NCBI GenBank assembly: GCA_001630475.1
Contig: KV419398.1
Span: forward strand, 409,825-473,824
Direction: 5' to 3'
Source of the DNA: Sistotremastrum niveocremeum HHB9708
Taxonomy: Eukaryota; Basidiomycota; Agaricomycetes; Sistotremastrales; Sistotremastraceae
DNA length: 64,000 nt
A program made the position numbers and the translations under genes. The notes below the pieces were generated by a model. The model made no database searches and was not told where the DNA came from. It saw only the letters and a program-made list of their open reading frames with translations. Shown here piece by piece: positions 11,205 to 23,479 of the stretch (position 1 is its first letter; the number at the start of each line of letters is the position of its first letter).

Positions 11205-12841
11205 ATGAATCCTACAAGCACGCTGTCTACTGAGTTGAAAGCTGAATGGCTACGTAGCCTGCCATCGATACGTACTCAATGCTCCAAAGTCTTTGCTCTC
11301 GCCAAAGCGGGAAAACTGGATTGTTGGGAGTATCACCCAGAGAAAGAGGGCGACGTCGTGCAGTTCTGTGCAGATATCATAACCGTACGTTATCTATTCA
11401 TGAGAATACCGCTTTGATGTTGACCTTCGTTCGCAGCGGGACTTTGGAACCAATTACAGTTCAGTGAGGGCTCGCCATGATGCAAAGATAGCTGCTCATG
11501 GCTCTTTACTCCCTCGTCCAGATACCACCTCACGGACGTTGGCGACACTTCGATCTCCCTAATCGCAAGCCTCGTATAGCACCTCTACGCGAAAGTTGGA
11601 CCGCAAAGTCGATCAGCGCGACGGAGCAGACGACGGCTCTTATCGACCTATTCCTCGTATCGGTCTTGTTGGATGCAGGTGCAGGTCCTACTTGGAAGTA
11701 CAAAGAAGCTACGACAGGAGATTATCATAGCAGATCGGAGGGTCTTGCAATTGCGAGCGTTGATATGTTCGAGGCGGGGCTGTTCTCTAGCGTCGAGGGA
11801 GAGCCACATCGTGTCGATGGTGCGTGTGCTAGGCTCTGACGCGATCTAGTCTTGCTAATACATTACAGCTAAGGGACTAGCAAATTTGACGACTGACAAG
11901 ATCGCTTCGGCGATGCAAGTCTCTCCGACGAATGAGATGGCAGGCATCGAAGGACGTGCAGAGCTGCTTATCAAGTTATCGAAAGCCTTATCTTCATATC
12001 CTGAATTCTTCGGACCCGACGGACGACCAGGTCACATCATCAGTGAGCTCATCATCTTGGCGCAACTTCGAACTCCCTTGACATCTTCGACACATAGACT
12101 TCCTCCAGAAAAACTCACGAGTCGATGAAGGAACCACGAAAATCCATATCGCTACTCTATGGCACATCCTCATGACCGCACTCGCCCCGATCTGGCCATC
12201 ACGTATCGTCCTCGGCGGCTTACCGCTCGGAGACGTGTGGCCTTGTCCTGCACTCGCCCGTGAAGAGTCTTCGAAGACGTCGGATACCGAAGCGGCTGAC
12301 CTCGTTCCTTTCCATAAATTAACGCAATGGTTGACGTACTCCCTCGTGCAAGTGATCATGAGTGGATTAGGCTGGGAGGTTGAGGGTATGGAAGATATGA
12401 CTGGGTTACCTGAGTATCGAAATGGTACGATCTGTCGCGTAAACTTCTGAATATCTCATCTGATTTCGGAACAGGTGGTCTGCTCATCGATCTTGGATTG
12501 ATTTCGCTGAAGGAATCAGTTGCCGCCAGCGCACCGAAGATCACTGGTACATCCATTCCGCGGTTCGAGGCTTCACATCCCGCGATCGTTGAAATGCGCG
12601 CGATGACGGTCATCCAATTGTAAGTCCGTCTGTTGTTCGCGTCTTCACCTTCTCAACCCCCAATCGAAGGGACCGTATCCACGAACAGCTGCCATTGAAA
12701 TTCGGTCTCGCGCCGGGAAGTCTGTCCTTGCCGCAAGTCTTGGAATCTGCCACGTGGAAAGGCGGTCGTGAAATTGCGAAGAAGCTCAGAGAAGGAGGCG
12801 GGCCACCCATCGATATCATCAGCGACGGAACTGTATTCTAA
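11205..12841 (+). CDS. URC4-like: URC4/Urg3-like protein (DUF1688), uracil catabolism
   Basis: Seven exons (11205-11384, 11437-11463, 11522-11819, 11869-12042, 12098-12424, 12475-12619, 12670-12841) give 440 residues, the usual size of the DUF1688 family. Diagnostic stretches are CSKVFALAKAGKL, FCADIITRDFGTNYSS, IPPHGRWRHFD, LFLVSVLLDAGAGP, GLPLGDVW and PRFEASHPAIVEMRAMTV. Yeast URC4 acts in the URC pathway that degrades uracil as a nitrogen source; its exact reaction is not settled. The second exon is only 27 nt. The frame-breaking read-through at 11464 shows that the intron there is needed. The 3' end converges with the cyclin gene. Confidence 0.92.
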
Positions 12842-13118
12842 CGGAATAGAAGAAGTAATAAAGCAGTCTTGAATGCCTAGAGGAATGAATCGAAAGGAAA
12901 CCTGAGTGAGACATCGTCTCTGGCTTCCCAACTAGGAGTGCGTCACGCGAAATTTGAATGAAAGTCTGTCGCCCCTGGAGAAACGACGGAAAGCGATATG
13001 ATATATGGAAAAAACCTAGACTGCTAGGTCTACGCAATGTCCTCTCCTCGGCGAGGGACATATCCATGACTACAATACAAGTGGCTATACTTAACTTATT
13101 TAGAAACCCTTGGTACCC

Positions 13119-14661
13119 TCAGTGGTTCACTCCATTCGTTGTCTCGCTACCTGATGGTCCAAACAAAAATCTCGTCGTGCCCGTATTCTTGCCAGATCCA
13201 TCCGAAAGATCCCAAGCCGTTTTCCCAGCTCCATAGCTCTCACTAGGATCTTTCTCGCTCAGCGGCGGACGCTCTCGATGCCTCCGTACAATATTTTTGC
13301 TCCGCATATAGATCTTCAGTCGGATCAACTGGTCGGGCTTATATGGAGCGGGCGGGGGTTGGTATTGTGAAGAATGACGGGGTGATGGATGAGGTGAGGG
13401 GGAAGAAGGTGTTGATGGTGAAGTGTTGAGTGACATGGAAGATGCAGCGTCGTTGAGAAGATCGATTATGGCATGTGATATTTCTGGTGAAATCTAGTAA
13501 GTATGGCTCGAACTCGGAAGAAAAGAAAGGGTTTTACCATCAATATCTTCAAGCCTGCATTTGAATTTGGATTGCCATGGCCCTTCACAGCCTAGATATT
13601 GGGCCATTTGGTGGCTGGATCGATAATTTCCCTTTTCGGGGATTTCGGGTGTCTCGAACGACGATAGGAGAGCTGCCAAGTAAAGGCAGGCGAGTGCAAT
13701 GCAATGGGGAGGATATTGAAGGGAAATGAGAGTGCGATGGCTTTGAGACGGTGTGAGTACCTTCTAGAGGAAGTGGCAGGATGGAATCACGAACCTATCA
13801 ATTGATAAGCGCCACGCGAGTTGGGTGAGACGTTTGGTGGCTAAACCGTAACGTTAGAACCAGCGAGTGACTGAGAAGTACAGTACGCACCTCGTAGCTC
13901 CTTCCCAATCTTGATGACATACGGGAAGGGCATGCGAGTCTTGAAATTGAAACATATCACTTCTAGAAAGAGGCGCTCGACACCCAGCAGCCTTTCTGTG
14001 TCGCTAGCGACAGTCTGTCCGCATATTAGTACGCTGGATGAGCAGCATATGGATAGTTGACACACCCCTGGGTCAATTTCGATTTCTCCGCCTGTGGCTT
14101 TCGATTTGGCCGCTAGTTCTGGGAAACGAACGGCGTAGCCAATCATCAGAATATCTCGTGGTTTCTTGAGGGTGTCGTGTATCTTGCTTGACACATATAG
14201 TGCGGCGAGAGTAACGTCCTGCGTCGCGTCAGGTACACGTATAGGTCGTAGTGAAACGAGGGACTGACATGATAACTCCAAGTTTTGCGGTGGAAATACA
14301 AATGAAATCGGTGATACAAATTTTGAGCTGTCGCGACAGTTCGTCTCGGGCTAAACAACTCAGGTGTAAGCATAGCTGAGCTAACCCTCAGAAGCGAAAG
14401 GACTTACAATCCGAGCTTGACACCGACCGCCTCGATGAAGCCACAGGCCTGTTGCCTGGCTCGCTCTTCTTGGCTTTGAGACATCTTCCCTCTCTGTTTC
14501 TCACTTAGAAATTTGACCTCTTGTTCTGTGAAATAAGGTTGGAATTGTTTCGTCCTGGCAGCCCATGGTTGGTCTTGACTTGAGGCGTCTGTCGTCATCG
14601 TGGCGGGTCGAGCAAAGGGGTCAGCGGTGTTTTCCGGTCCTCTCGTCTTGACCATTGACAT
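13119..14661 (-). CDS. CTK2-like: Ctk2-like cyclin (CTD kinase I beta subunit family)
   Basis: Seven exons (14408-14661, 14269-14350, 14066-14218, 13891-14014, 13795-13840, 13538-13740, 13119-13483) give 408 residues. The cyclin box begins near residue 70 (ARQQACGFIEAVGVKLGF) and continues with PRRTVATAQNLYHRFHL, LAALYVSSKIHDTLKKPRD, RFPELAAKSK and TRMPFPYVIKIG. This matches fungal Ctk2, the cyclin of the CTDK-I complex that phosphorylates Ser2 of the RNA polymerase II C-terminal domain. The second cyclin fold (CIALACLYLAALLSS) follows. The C-terminal 100 residues are Ser/Pro-rich and probably disordered. Two in-frame ATGs lie at 14661 and 14655, and I chose the first. It is divergent to the gene at 14978. 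A cyclin K or L is the main alternative. Confidence 0.87.
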
Positions 14662-14977
14662 GCTCAGGGCGCGATTTCAGGAATTCAACTGCTGCTACGA
14701 TACCAAACCAAACGTCATGTATAAAAGCCACATTTCTTCAACACCTTTGGCACATTTCATGATAAAAAATGACAGAGCCCAGTTTTTTTTCGATACATTC
14801 TCCTCCGTTCATCAAGCCGATGACTTCACCCTTTAGCCGTAGGCAATATACAGGACGCTACTTTCCAACCTTTCGTCAATCCGAACCTGGCACCCCAATG
14901 CCATCATCTCGGAAGACTAGCACGAAATCTGAGAGGACGATTTAGTACTGTGTGGTCTCGTGCCTTCTTCGTTTAGT

Positions 14978-15797
14978 ATGATCCCTATACGTGAGTCCTG
15001 TCCCTGCTTGCGATACAGACACCCACGTCTTATCAGCTCTATTTGGTGGAAGCAGGTGTGTACTCCATCCAGCCTGGATCCCTTCTATGGGGCGTATCAA
15101 CACGCACGGCTGTGCTTTTCAGTGGACAAATGAGAGAATTCGTGCTCAGGATATGCATCACTGCCGTGGACGATCATGTTTCCAACGACGAGCCCAGCCT
15201 ATGCTCCCCTCTTGTGTAAGTCCAAGCCAATCCGTTTGTGTCGCACTCGCCTGATCAAATGTTTAGAGGCGGACTCCCCAGCATCCCCACCCATCCTATC
15301 TCGCCCCCTCGATAAAATCCCCGGACCCTTATCACCAAATCAAGATTTGACCGGAGGCACTGCTGTATCCAATCCATTTCATTGAACCCAGCTGAAATAA
15401 GGGTTCATTCGCAAGCAGACCTTGTGTTGATTCTACAGCGTAAAGCGGATAGAGCACATTGTGGTACGTCTTCTTCTTCTCGATTAAACCCTTACTAACA
15501 TGATAATATATTCTCCGAATTAGATAAAATCGACACGAGTGTCACCCTAGCGCCCTGTGTGAGTCCATATGGATGTCACATCATTCCGAACTCGTTTCTT
15601 CAAAGACGTCCCGTCCTCCTGCGCTCGCTGCAATCCCTCTAGGAGCCTATCTCAGCTCTGCATCTACCTGCGCTTATCGATCAAATCCTGCCGCCGACTC
15701 CGTATCTTCTCGTCTGCTTGTTCTCGAGGATCTGAAGGATATCTTCACCAATTGTTACCAGAATTTGTGTGGCCCTTGGCTCCCTTCAAGTTCTTGA
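14978..15797 (+). CDS. Hypothetical protein, seven exons with a 13-nt first coding exon
   Basis: Exons 14978-14990, 15019-15055, 15123-15213, 15269-15364, 15439-15463, 15524-15558 and 15606-15797 close in phase to 162 residues. The protein starts MIPIHTHVLSALFGGS, has a helical stretch (REFVLRICITAVDDHVSNDE), a Pro-rich middle and an ordered C-terminus (RLLVLEDLKDIFTNCYQNL). I do not recognise it. The fourth acceptor (tttagag at 15268) is ambiguous because a closer AG exists. Six small introns in phase argue for a real gene, but function is open. The 316 bp to the cyclin start should hold both promoters. Confidence 0.5.
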
Positions 15798-16638
15798 CAG
15801 CAACGGCGCAGCCGACATGAGAAAAGAAACCGACGAGGATTCGGACTGCATTGCTCTGAACCGACGGGCATGCCTCTCTGGTCAAGAATTTGCAGCCGGG
15901 CATCCGGCAACCGACCCTGCTTTCGGCACTCGGCGTTCCCAAATTGAGCGATCTCGGTAATTTGCTACCGTCAGCCGAGACTTGCTCCTCTTGTACCGAT
16001 TCAAATTTATATTCCTCCGGTGTGCTGCTGTTGCGAAACTCTTTTGAACACTTGACAACCCACCCGAGTTCTTTCACAATCACATTTTCAGTCCGCCCAT
16101 GTCCAGACATGTACCCCATATGTAACGGAGAGGTGTATTAGCTGCGGGTTTGAGATATGTGATACAAGGCGCAGGGTGGTTGATTCGGATGTCCCGAGTC
16201 CCACCCCACTCTGCAATGGAGGTGCGTCGCATGTTCTCGCTCGCCCTGTACATCGCCGTTGGGGGAGATGAGGGCCGGGTGGTAGCCTCCGGTCCAACCC
16301 GAGTCTCTCTTTTGCTCAGACTTCATTATCATTTCATTTTGTTCACCTATGGAAGTTGTATATAAGCACGAATAGCTATGAATAATACATCATGTTCTCC
16401 GGCAGTCGCTCAGCAAACATCGGGGCTCAATATATTTTTATGGGTGAAAGGATAATATACATCGAAGTATATCCCTCGAAATTCTTGTGCATTGTTCAAT
16501 GACGAATCAAGCTGGTAGCTCATAATCAGCGTCTAAATTCTTGCCCTATCCACCAGTCCGTGTATGATGGATCGTCTCCTTCCTATCGCTACTTGATACT
16601 CGTAGATGTGATGCGTGGCAGCGTCTTGAGGGCCCGAT
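15798..16638. other. Intergenic stretch, possible - strand ORF
   Basis: A 124-codon frame on the - strand (15745-16119) starts MGYMSGHGRTENV and contains GCRMPGCKF, but it overlaps the last exon of the preceding gene. I saw no introns or family. The rest shows nothing I can name. Confidence 0.35.
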
Positions 16639-17608
16639 TTATTGCAGAGAATTGAGAAGCAGTAGTTGCGATTGCCAATCTGATTTAGTCCGCTCCAGTT
16701 CATCTCTGTTTCGCATTTTCACAACGCGACCGGTGCTGGCCAGAATATCCGCTTGAAAGATCAATTGATAAGCCGGAAAGGCGCTCAATTGAGTGTACAG
16801 TTGTTCAGCGTCGACTGGAATGCGAGTGAAGAAAGCAGGGTGCGACAATCGGTGATGAATCTTCTCTTGTTCGACCCATGCACTTGTAGCCGCGGAAGCT
16901 ACAGCGGCGCTGGCAGCGATGGACGTGAATGTAGTGGCATGGGAGCCGAATTGAGGAGCTAACATCGGCAGGGCAAACGCTACGGCCTCCGCTACCATTG
17001 CGCAAAGCTTAAGAGCGGATTCCAGCCACGTTGCAACCTTCTGTTGGGTGGAAGGCTTCGAACGTCTTTCCAGGGCCAGATTATTCACGTCCCTCTGCAG
17101 CAATGCGATTCGCTCTTTCATCTGGGCGATTTGGACCTCTAATGCGTTGGATTGTTCAACGATGGATCCACTGAGTCTCTGAAAGATAGTGGATTTGTCG
17201 AAAGATAGTTTGCGAGAGGATGAACGAGATGCCGTAATGAGCATTTGTGTCATTAGGCCCGCGTAGCTGCAGTGGTCCTGAGCCAATGTAGTTGCTGCGT
17301 GTATGGCTTGCGATACATCGTTATGCAAGACGTTCACTGCATCTTGGACGGCTGTGACCTGCTGATCTTTGCCAGATGACCTGTCGACTATATTTAGCGG
17401 TTGATCGAGGAGTCGACGACTTGAACACGCACTGTTCGATCTCGGCAATCCATCCTTCAAATGTGGCTTCAGCTGATTTGAGCTGGGTATACATGTTCCT
17501 GAGAGCGTCGACTACATTCGAGTCTGGTGCTGTATCTTCGGCGTCCAGGTAGATGGGCCTCCGAAGACGGTTGAGGGACCGAGCAAACGATCGTGGCAGT
17601 AGAGGCAT
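16639..17608 (-). CDS. Coiled-coil protein with central hydrophobic stretch, paralogue 1
   Basis: Two exons (17433-17608, 16639-17380) give 305 residues. The order is a helical N-terminus (NMYTQLKSAEATFEGWIAEI), a helical region, a heptad-like segment (VQIAQMKERIALLQRDV), a hydrophobic small-residue stretch of about 50 residues beginning ALKLCAMVAEAVAFALPMLA, and a charged C-terminal helix (FPAYQLIFQADILASTGRVV). No signal peptide is visible. It aligns along its whole length, including the intron position, with the next gene upstream. I know no described family. A helical hairpin that inserts into membranes fits the layout, but this is only inference from hydrophobicity. Confidence 0.7.
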
Positions 17609-18266
17609 GGGGGAGATGAAGGTGGGTCAGACGTTCACATAACGCATAGGACACTCTGTGGTTATCTCAGTGACTGAATAGAGTTGATAAACGGTTGGCG
17701 TACCCAAAGCTTGGCGACGGCACAGGATGTGGGCGCAACTTGGGAGGGAATTGCCGACGAGCGCGTTGGCTTGTATATTTTGCTTGATCAAGGCAAGATA
17801 GAGCAGCAAATAGATCGACTTGTAGAGGTTGCGATAGCTAAGAGCGCCCTTGGCTTGCTGCAGTGCTCCAATTTCAATGATCCAGGAAAAGGTCAACTGT
17901 GGATGATTGAGGCTTTCCAGGATGATCAGAGGAGTCACAAAAGGTCCTATACTTTTGAAAGGACGGTCTTCAGAGGTTGAAGGCGTCGTCCAGACCCTTT
18001 TGCAGCAATGACTGCCACGGCGGCTTGCAAGGATGCGTGGTGCGGGCTTGTTGCCGTTAGCTCCGGATATGAACCTATGTAGTTCGATAAAACAAATCAT
18101 AAAATTATTTCTATAGGTACATGCACTCCTCTAAACTGCGCTGCACTATGCTGACCCGTACCCGACGGTGAGTGTCCTTGTGCCCGCATAATAAGATGAG
18201 GTAGCTCGTAGAGAGGTCGTGTCCGTATTTCGTCAGGAAACCTGGCAGCATGATCGAGCGCCAGTA
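17609..18266. other. Spacer between the two coiled-coil paralogues
   Basis: Overlapping frames on both strands (17627-18100 -, 17684-17980 +) were examined. Neither resembles the flanking family or any other, and neither has a splice chain. I see no gene here. Confidence 0.4.
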
Positions 18267-19337
18267 CTAAGCCACGGCAATTGTCTTTTTCATCTCGCCA
18301 AAGCTGTTTACCCTCTTCAGGTAACGCTTCCACTCCTCCTTGGCGAGCTTGAGCTCCTCCTCATTCTTCATCTTAACCACGCGACCTGACTGCGTCGCAA
18401 CCTCTGCACGCAGGATGCTCTGGTAAGCCGGGAAAGCATCCAGCCGCTGCTGAACTTTCTTAGCTTCGGTTGGGATTTGGAATAGAAATCGATCCTGTTC
18501 TAAGTCGGGCTTCATATTCGCAATTTCGCCCATAACATGGGAGGCAGAGGAGGTAACGGTTTGCGCCGTCGCACACGCAACGGCAGCAGCAGGGCCCAAT
18601 GCGGGTATGAGAGGGAGAACGATCGCTGCGAATCGCAAGATGACCGTACAGGTGTCGAGAATAGCCTTGAATGAGGCAGCTATTCTCTGGAACCATGGAA
18701 CCTTGTTCTTCTGAGCTTGGGACTCAGCGATGGTGCGAACTTCTTGTTCGAGAGCGGCGACGCGCTCTTTCATGGCGTTGACATGTTGTTCGAGAGATGC
18801 GGATTGGTCGGCGATGGAGGAGCCGATGCGCTCCAGGTCGTGTGAATCTCCGCTAGACCATCGATTGAATTGGGAATGGGCGGTAACGGATAGGATACGA
18901 TTCATGACGTTGCCAAATTCCACCTGATTCTGCATCATGGTGTTGGAAGCCTGAAGTGCTGCTTCGACATCATTACGCAGCAGATCAACAGTTTGGATAA
19001 TGCCGCTAATCTCTGAGTTCTTTCCGTTGTATCTTGAAGAGGGTATGGTCAGCAGCTGATTATGGGGAAAACCGTAGCAGACTCACTTGTTAACCTCAGT
19101 GGCCCATCCATCAAAAGTTTCCTGGGTACGCTTCAGATTTTCGAGTATTTGCTCCGTGGCATCCAATGCCTTGAAATCTGGCGCGATTTCGCTGGCATCA
19201 AGTCGTACGGGAGGAAGCAAAGAGTTCAAAGATTTAGAGAACTTGTCGCTGAAAGAGCGAATCGGGGGACGACGAACAGGCGGCGCACTTCCAGCGGAAG
19301 GTGTTGCAGGAGCAGATACAGATTGTGTTGTTTGCAT
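18267..19337 (-). CDS. Coiled-coil protein with central hydrophobic stretch, paralogue 2
   Basis: Two exons (19087-19337, 18267-19032) give 338 residues. The N-terminus is Pro/Ser-rich (SAPATPSAGSAPPVRRPP), then come DATEQILENLKRTQETFDGW, a heptad-like region (HVNAMKERVAALEQEVRTI), a hydrophobic stretch (VILRFAAIVLPLIPALGPA, then AVACATAQTVTSSASHVM) and a C-terminal charged helix (FPAYQSILRAEVATQSGRVV). Phase and place of the single intron equal those of paralogue 1, so the pair arose by tandem duplication. Sequence divergence is large, suggesting an old duplication or fast evolution. Function is unknown. Confidence 0.75.
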
Positions 19338-19928
19338 GTTGGCAAAGGTGGATGTTCCTTAGCATAGCGCTCCCTGCTTTATCTAGCTCACGAACCGTCT
19401 GGAAACCTTGCGTTTAACGGCCTTAAAATCAGGGTTACATACAGACAACGAGGGTACATGTAGATTTCCCCGTGCCCTTCGTCCAAGAGCATCACGAGTT
19501 ACACATCACATTCAAGTCGGCAATTTCCGTTGATGCACAATAAGAGATGAAATGCGACAGTAGATGGCAGTGCACTGGACTTGAAAATAAGCTGGATTGG
19601 TAGCCTGATAGTAACATGCTTTGACGATTGAGCTGAAGAAAATGGGCGCTTGCCATTGTTGACGTTCATTTGGTCTGGCGCTTGCAGATCAAGAATTTAA
19701 AGCTCCGCCACTGCACTGCTTCCGCCCACCTTCATTTGTTTCAGCAGCCCAACCCAGTTCAAAGCCCTCGGGCTCCTTACCTCTATACAGCTTTGTTCGC
19801 TCTCAATGATGTCGTCTTGGCCCCACTTTTCATGCCCTCTTCCAGGCTCTTAACTCGATCTGCTCCTCTTCCAAATTCACTCTCAGTGTTCTCGCCAGGT
19901 TCCAGTGAGTAAAATCAATTCCGGGACT
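19338..19928. other. Intergenic stretch
   Basis: This separates two divergent genes (coiled-coil paralogue 2 and the membrane protein). I found no further ORF with support; a 80-codon + strand frame at 19670-19912 looks fortuitous. Confidence 0.4.
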
Positions 19929-20875
19929 ATGGCTCTCGCCTTCCACGCAAGTTTCTTTCAGCCTGTACTTGGGATGGCCTCACCCACAAATAGCCTCTAC
20001 ATCTTATACTTTGTCACTTTCGTTGTCATTTTCGCTATCTTCATGTACAGGTAAATATCGAAGGGCCTAATGCACCCTATAGTCTAATCTCTGCCATTTG
20101 CGTCAGACCTCGTCGGGAAACGAGACTCTCACACATCGAATCACGAGGCGTTCGGCCAAATCGTCGAGATGACGTCCTCGCAGTCCTGGATAAGGCCGCC
20201 GTTCAACTGAAGATTCACCTTGTGGTTTTCTTATACCGATTTATCACCGGCCTTCTTCTCGCCTTCTTTTGCATTCTGAATCTTGCTGTCCCTGATCATC
20301 CTTCGACTTCTGCTGGTTCAATCTGTATGGTTATCTCCCCCTGCGACGTCATTTGGGATTATCTTACCTTTTTAGCCCTCTCCGACAAGCAAGTGCGGAA
20401 CCCGTTCACTGACACGGAATCTTCCGAGTCAGAAACGACAACCGCCATCGCCGACGAGAGTATGTTTCATCTCTTCTGTCTCCAGAATTTTGCGCTGATT
20501 AAAATCTCGCACAAACCAGCAGATTCCAGCGGAAAAACTGCGACGCCGAACCTTATCGCGACGATCGACCTCCCCAGACGACGGGCTGTCAGCTTCGCTG
20601 TGGATCCCGTTATAGTAAGGTCTACGCGACCGCGATCTTACCCGCAGCCTCGCCGCTCCCCTACCGCTCCCTTGACTTACATCGCTTTCCCCACGACTGG
20701 CGACACCTGGCCCACTGTCAGTCCTCCCATCGTCACTGCACCCGTCAGACCTCGTCCTCGCACCATGTCTTTCTCTAAAGGCGGAATGAACTACGAAGAG
20801 TCTCTGATGGCACGCTTAATGGCTAGAAATGCGTCTGGTACTTTCGTTCTCGCCACGACTCGTGATGAGATATGA
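19929..20875 (+). CDS. Predicted two-helix membrane protein with disordered C-terminal tail
   Basis: Four exons (19929-20050, 20107-20315, 20376-20459, 20520-20875) give 256 residues. A first membrane segment lies at about 22-40 (LYILYFVTFVVIFAIFMY), followed by a basic loop (RPRRETRLSHIESRGVRPNR). A second segment lies near 79-100 (LVVFLYRFITGLLLAFF). The last 150 residues are Ser/Thr/Pro/Arg-rich (RPRSYPQPRRSPTAP) and end MARNASGTFVLATTRDEI. The basic stretches next to both segments suggest a hairpin with both ends in the cytosol. I do not recognise the family; it may be a lineage-specific organelle-membrane protein. Confidence 0.6.
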
Positions 20876-21153
20876 TGACCGAACCGTGAGTCATGCCTCG
20901 CCCTCTTAATATTTTCGACGGCGTCAGCAGGTCTATTGGCTGTCGACATTTTATGTTATAATTATCATCCCTATTGTATCGCCATAGACGTGTGCCTTTG
21001 TTCTGTCCTTCACCCTCATTTTATCAATCAACTTTAGCCTCATGCCGCTGCAACGTGATGTATAGCGAAGAAAAAGGAAACATGATTATCAACAACATCC
21101 TCCATTCCAAATTCATAATCAACTACACTCCCAAGATATCGCTGTTTTGCTGC

Positions 21154-22563
21154 TCATAGCTTACTCTTTTCAACGGACTGATGCGAAGAAATATCTATCT
21201 GGAGGGCATTGGAAATGCAAGCAGCCAATTCTGTCGGCTTGCGCTGTACAACCTGTGATCATCATGAGAGACTGCAGCTGACAAAACTCGATCAATAAAT
21301 CTTACCAAGTGCCCCGATCCATCCACTCTTTGAACAGACAAAGCTCCTCCTCCACCGGCATTGATAACTGCGTCATTGACTTCTCGTGGCCTGGCATAAC
21401 ATTAGCAAAAAGGGGGTTATTCAGTCGATAGGCGTACAAATAGTCGTTAATTCCACCAAAGATAAGATGAACGGGGAACCTTTTATAGAGCGTTCCCATG
21501 TATTCGAGAGCTCGGAATTTGCCGGGTTCGGGGCCGTAAGATGCCTTGACGGACATGAATGAGAATCAATTAAGCAGAATATGGAAGGGGACACACTGCT
21601 TCATGGACCTTGAAACACTTAAGGGTGACGCCCTCCGTCTGATCAGGGTAGTTGACTGTTGGGAGGTCCGTCATTCCATCTTCCTGCCGATGACAAGAGC
21701 CTCAAAATTAAGGGGAAGTCAAAAGCAAAGCACACTAACGCAGAATCGCTTCAGCACACGCTTATCCCAAATCTTGAAAGCAGAGCGATTTGAAAGCCAG
21801 TCGAAAGCTTCCTGCTTCGATGGCCAAATATCTCTTCGCTTTTCAGCTCCGGTCGCCAGATCAAGCTGAAGACTTGTTTAGAATATTCTGGGAGAGGTCT
21901 CTGGCAACGTACCTTGGGACCACCCGGTGGGAACATCATCGGTTCACAGAAGACTAATCGATCAAACTTGACTTTGGGGAAATAAGTCGTCGAGAGGGTC
22001 CTGAGAACTGGGTCAAGGAAGAACGCAGGCGATGATATGTGTCGTACATTCCAACGGCGCCCATGCTGTGTGCGATTCCGATGAGCTTGCGATGCGAGAA
22101 GTAGCCATTCTGGTAACCGGTGAGGAATAGGTGAATACTTCGTCCGTATTCGTGCCAGTCGACTATCTGACTGCTGAGTGTGAAAGATGGCCTAGGATAT
22201 CGTAGACTAACATAGTTTTGAGTACCCTGAGTTAACCTTGAGTTTATGCTGCGCTCAAATCAATGACTTTCGTTCGTCCGACTCACCCCATTGCAAAACT
22301 TTGGCATTGAGGACAGCAGAATCGCCATGGTTTGGACAATCTATGCCCCACGCCTCTCTGATCGGAAACCCGCCCTCCTCAGCCAGCTCAAATAACCTTT
22401 CCAAAGCAGGTTCCCATTGCTCTTTATGATATCCAGTCCCGTGCGACAAGATCAACGTGTATCCATCCTCAGTGCTTCTCTTCGGTATGTATTTCTTCGC
22501 TGCGATTTGAAATGGATATTCAGGTCGGGGGTCGTAGACATGTAGTTCGCCGGGAAGAGACAT
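21154..22563 (-). CDS. Alpha/beta hydrolase-fold protein, copy 1
   Basis: Nine exons (22287-22563, 22212-22226, 22048-22162, 21913-22000, 21740-21865, 21597-21683, 21438-21544, 21306-21390, 21154-21252) give 332 residues. Seen: YTLILSHGTGYHKEQWEP (oxyanion-side HG), IDCPNHGDS, the nucleophile elbow GIAHSMGA, FCEPMMFPPGG, and a late His in RVDGSGHL that fits the triad. The acid may be the Asp in GGINDYL. The protein has no signal peptide and resembles fungal hydrolases of the Lpx1/toxin-biosynthesis-like group; the substrate is unknown. The second exon is 15 nt. Exon sizes match the copy at 30269 in six of nine exons (277/15/115 and 87/107/85), so both descend from one gene. Confidence 0.88.
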
Positions 22564-23025
22564 GACGCTGGGGTTCAGGGAAGACTGACATCGCCGTGAT
22601 AAAGCATCTCAACTCCATGAAGCAGCGGTCGGCGTCTGCTGTAGTGCCAAATTAGGCAAGTCAGTCCCGTCACGAGATCGGCGCTTAGACGTGTAAACGC
22701 CGTCTAGTTTGTTTGTCGTCGGCCACTCGCTTTTTGCCCCCTTTATCGTGTAATCATCCAGAGAAATTGCTTAGAATATTGCTCTCAATGCTGATTCCTG
22801 AGCTCGCCAATTGATGGCTTTGATGATGCGCCCACTTTCAATACAAATGTCATCAACTGGAAGAAAATCATTCCCAAAACTCTTCTGCACAAAACCCGAG
22901 GGAGAAGCTAGCACATCCAGTTGAGACACGAGGTTATCTTGTGCGCTGTCATCAACTCCAGCATTTTCAAGTACATATTCTCAACTCTCAACTTTTCGGG
23001 TTGCGCCCGAATTTCGAAGACTCCG

Positions 23026-23042
23026 CATTTTCCGAGTCGGAA
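23026..23042. promoter_or_regulatory. Palindromic element copy 1, CCG-N3-CGG
   Basis: CATTTTCCGAGTCGGAA contains the perfect inverted repeat TTCCGA-G-TCGGAA. The same 17 bases recur at 23517. Everted CCG/CGG half-sites three bases apart resemble sites bound by fungal Zn2Cys6 regulators. Binding is inferred, not shown. Confidence 0.45.
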
Positions 23043-23479
23043 GCGTTGCCACGTGGAAACCTTCCGAATAGGGAGGGGTTCTTTGGTCTGGCGACTTTGG
23101 TATAAAAAGAAAGGTTGAACGTCCGTGCCCGTAGCTTTATACCTTCTTCACGGAAAGCTGACTCGACTGGAGTTCTTCAACCAAGGCAGCTTTTCTTTCG
23201 AGTGCGAAAAGCGAGGACCAAGGCTCTCTTCCAATTGCTTCATATTCACTCTCGATCTGATCAGGGGGAATTCTGAACGGTTCTCCCGCGCAATAACGTC
23301 TGGAATGCGCGCGCCCGTCACCGAGATCCGCCTTATTTTGTGGCGTGAACGATATTCTGTGGCCAGGTGACCCGCATGCTGTCGGTGCATGACACTTTTT
23401 CCTTGACTCACGCAGTCAACCATCCGTATCGACTCGCAGTGGCTCCCAGAAGTGCTAAATTGGGCCTGCTCTAAAGGCT

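Noticed and set aside
17627-18100. Overlapping + and - ORFs between the coiled-coil paralogues, considered as a third family member
   Set aside because: Neither frame aligns with the N- or C-terminal blocks of the pair.
20412-20440. TTCCGAGTCAGAA, similar to the palindromic element
   Set aside because: It breaks the inverted repeat by one base and lies in coding sequence.
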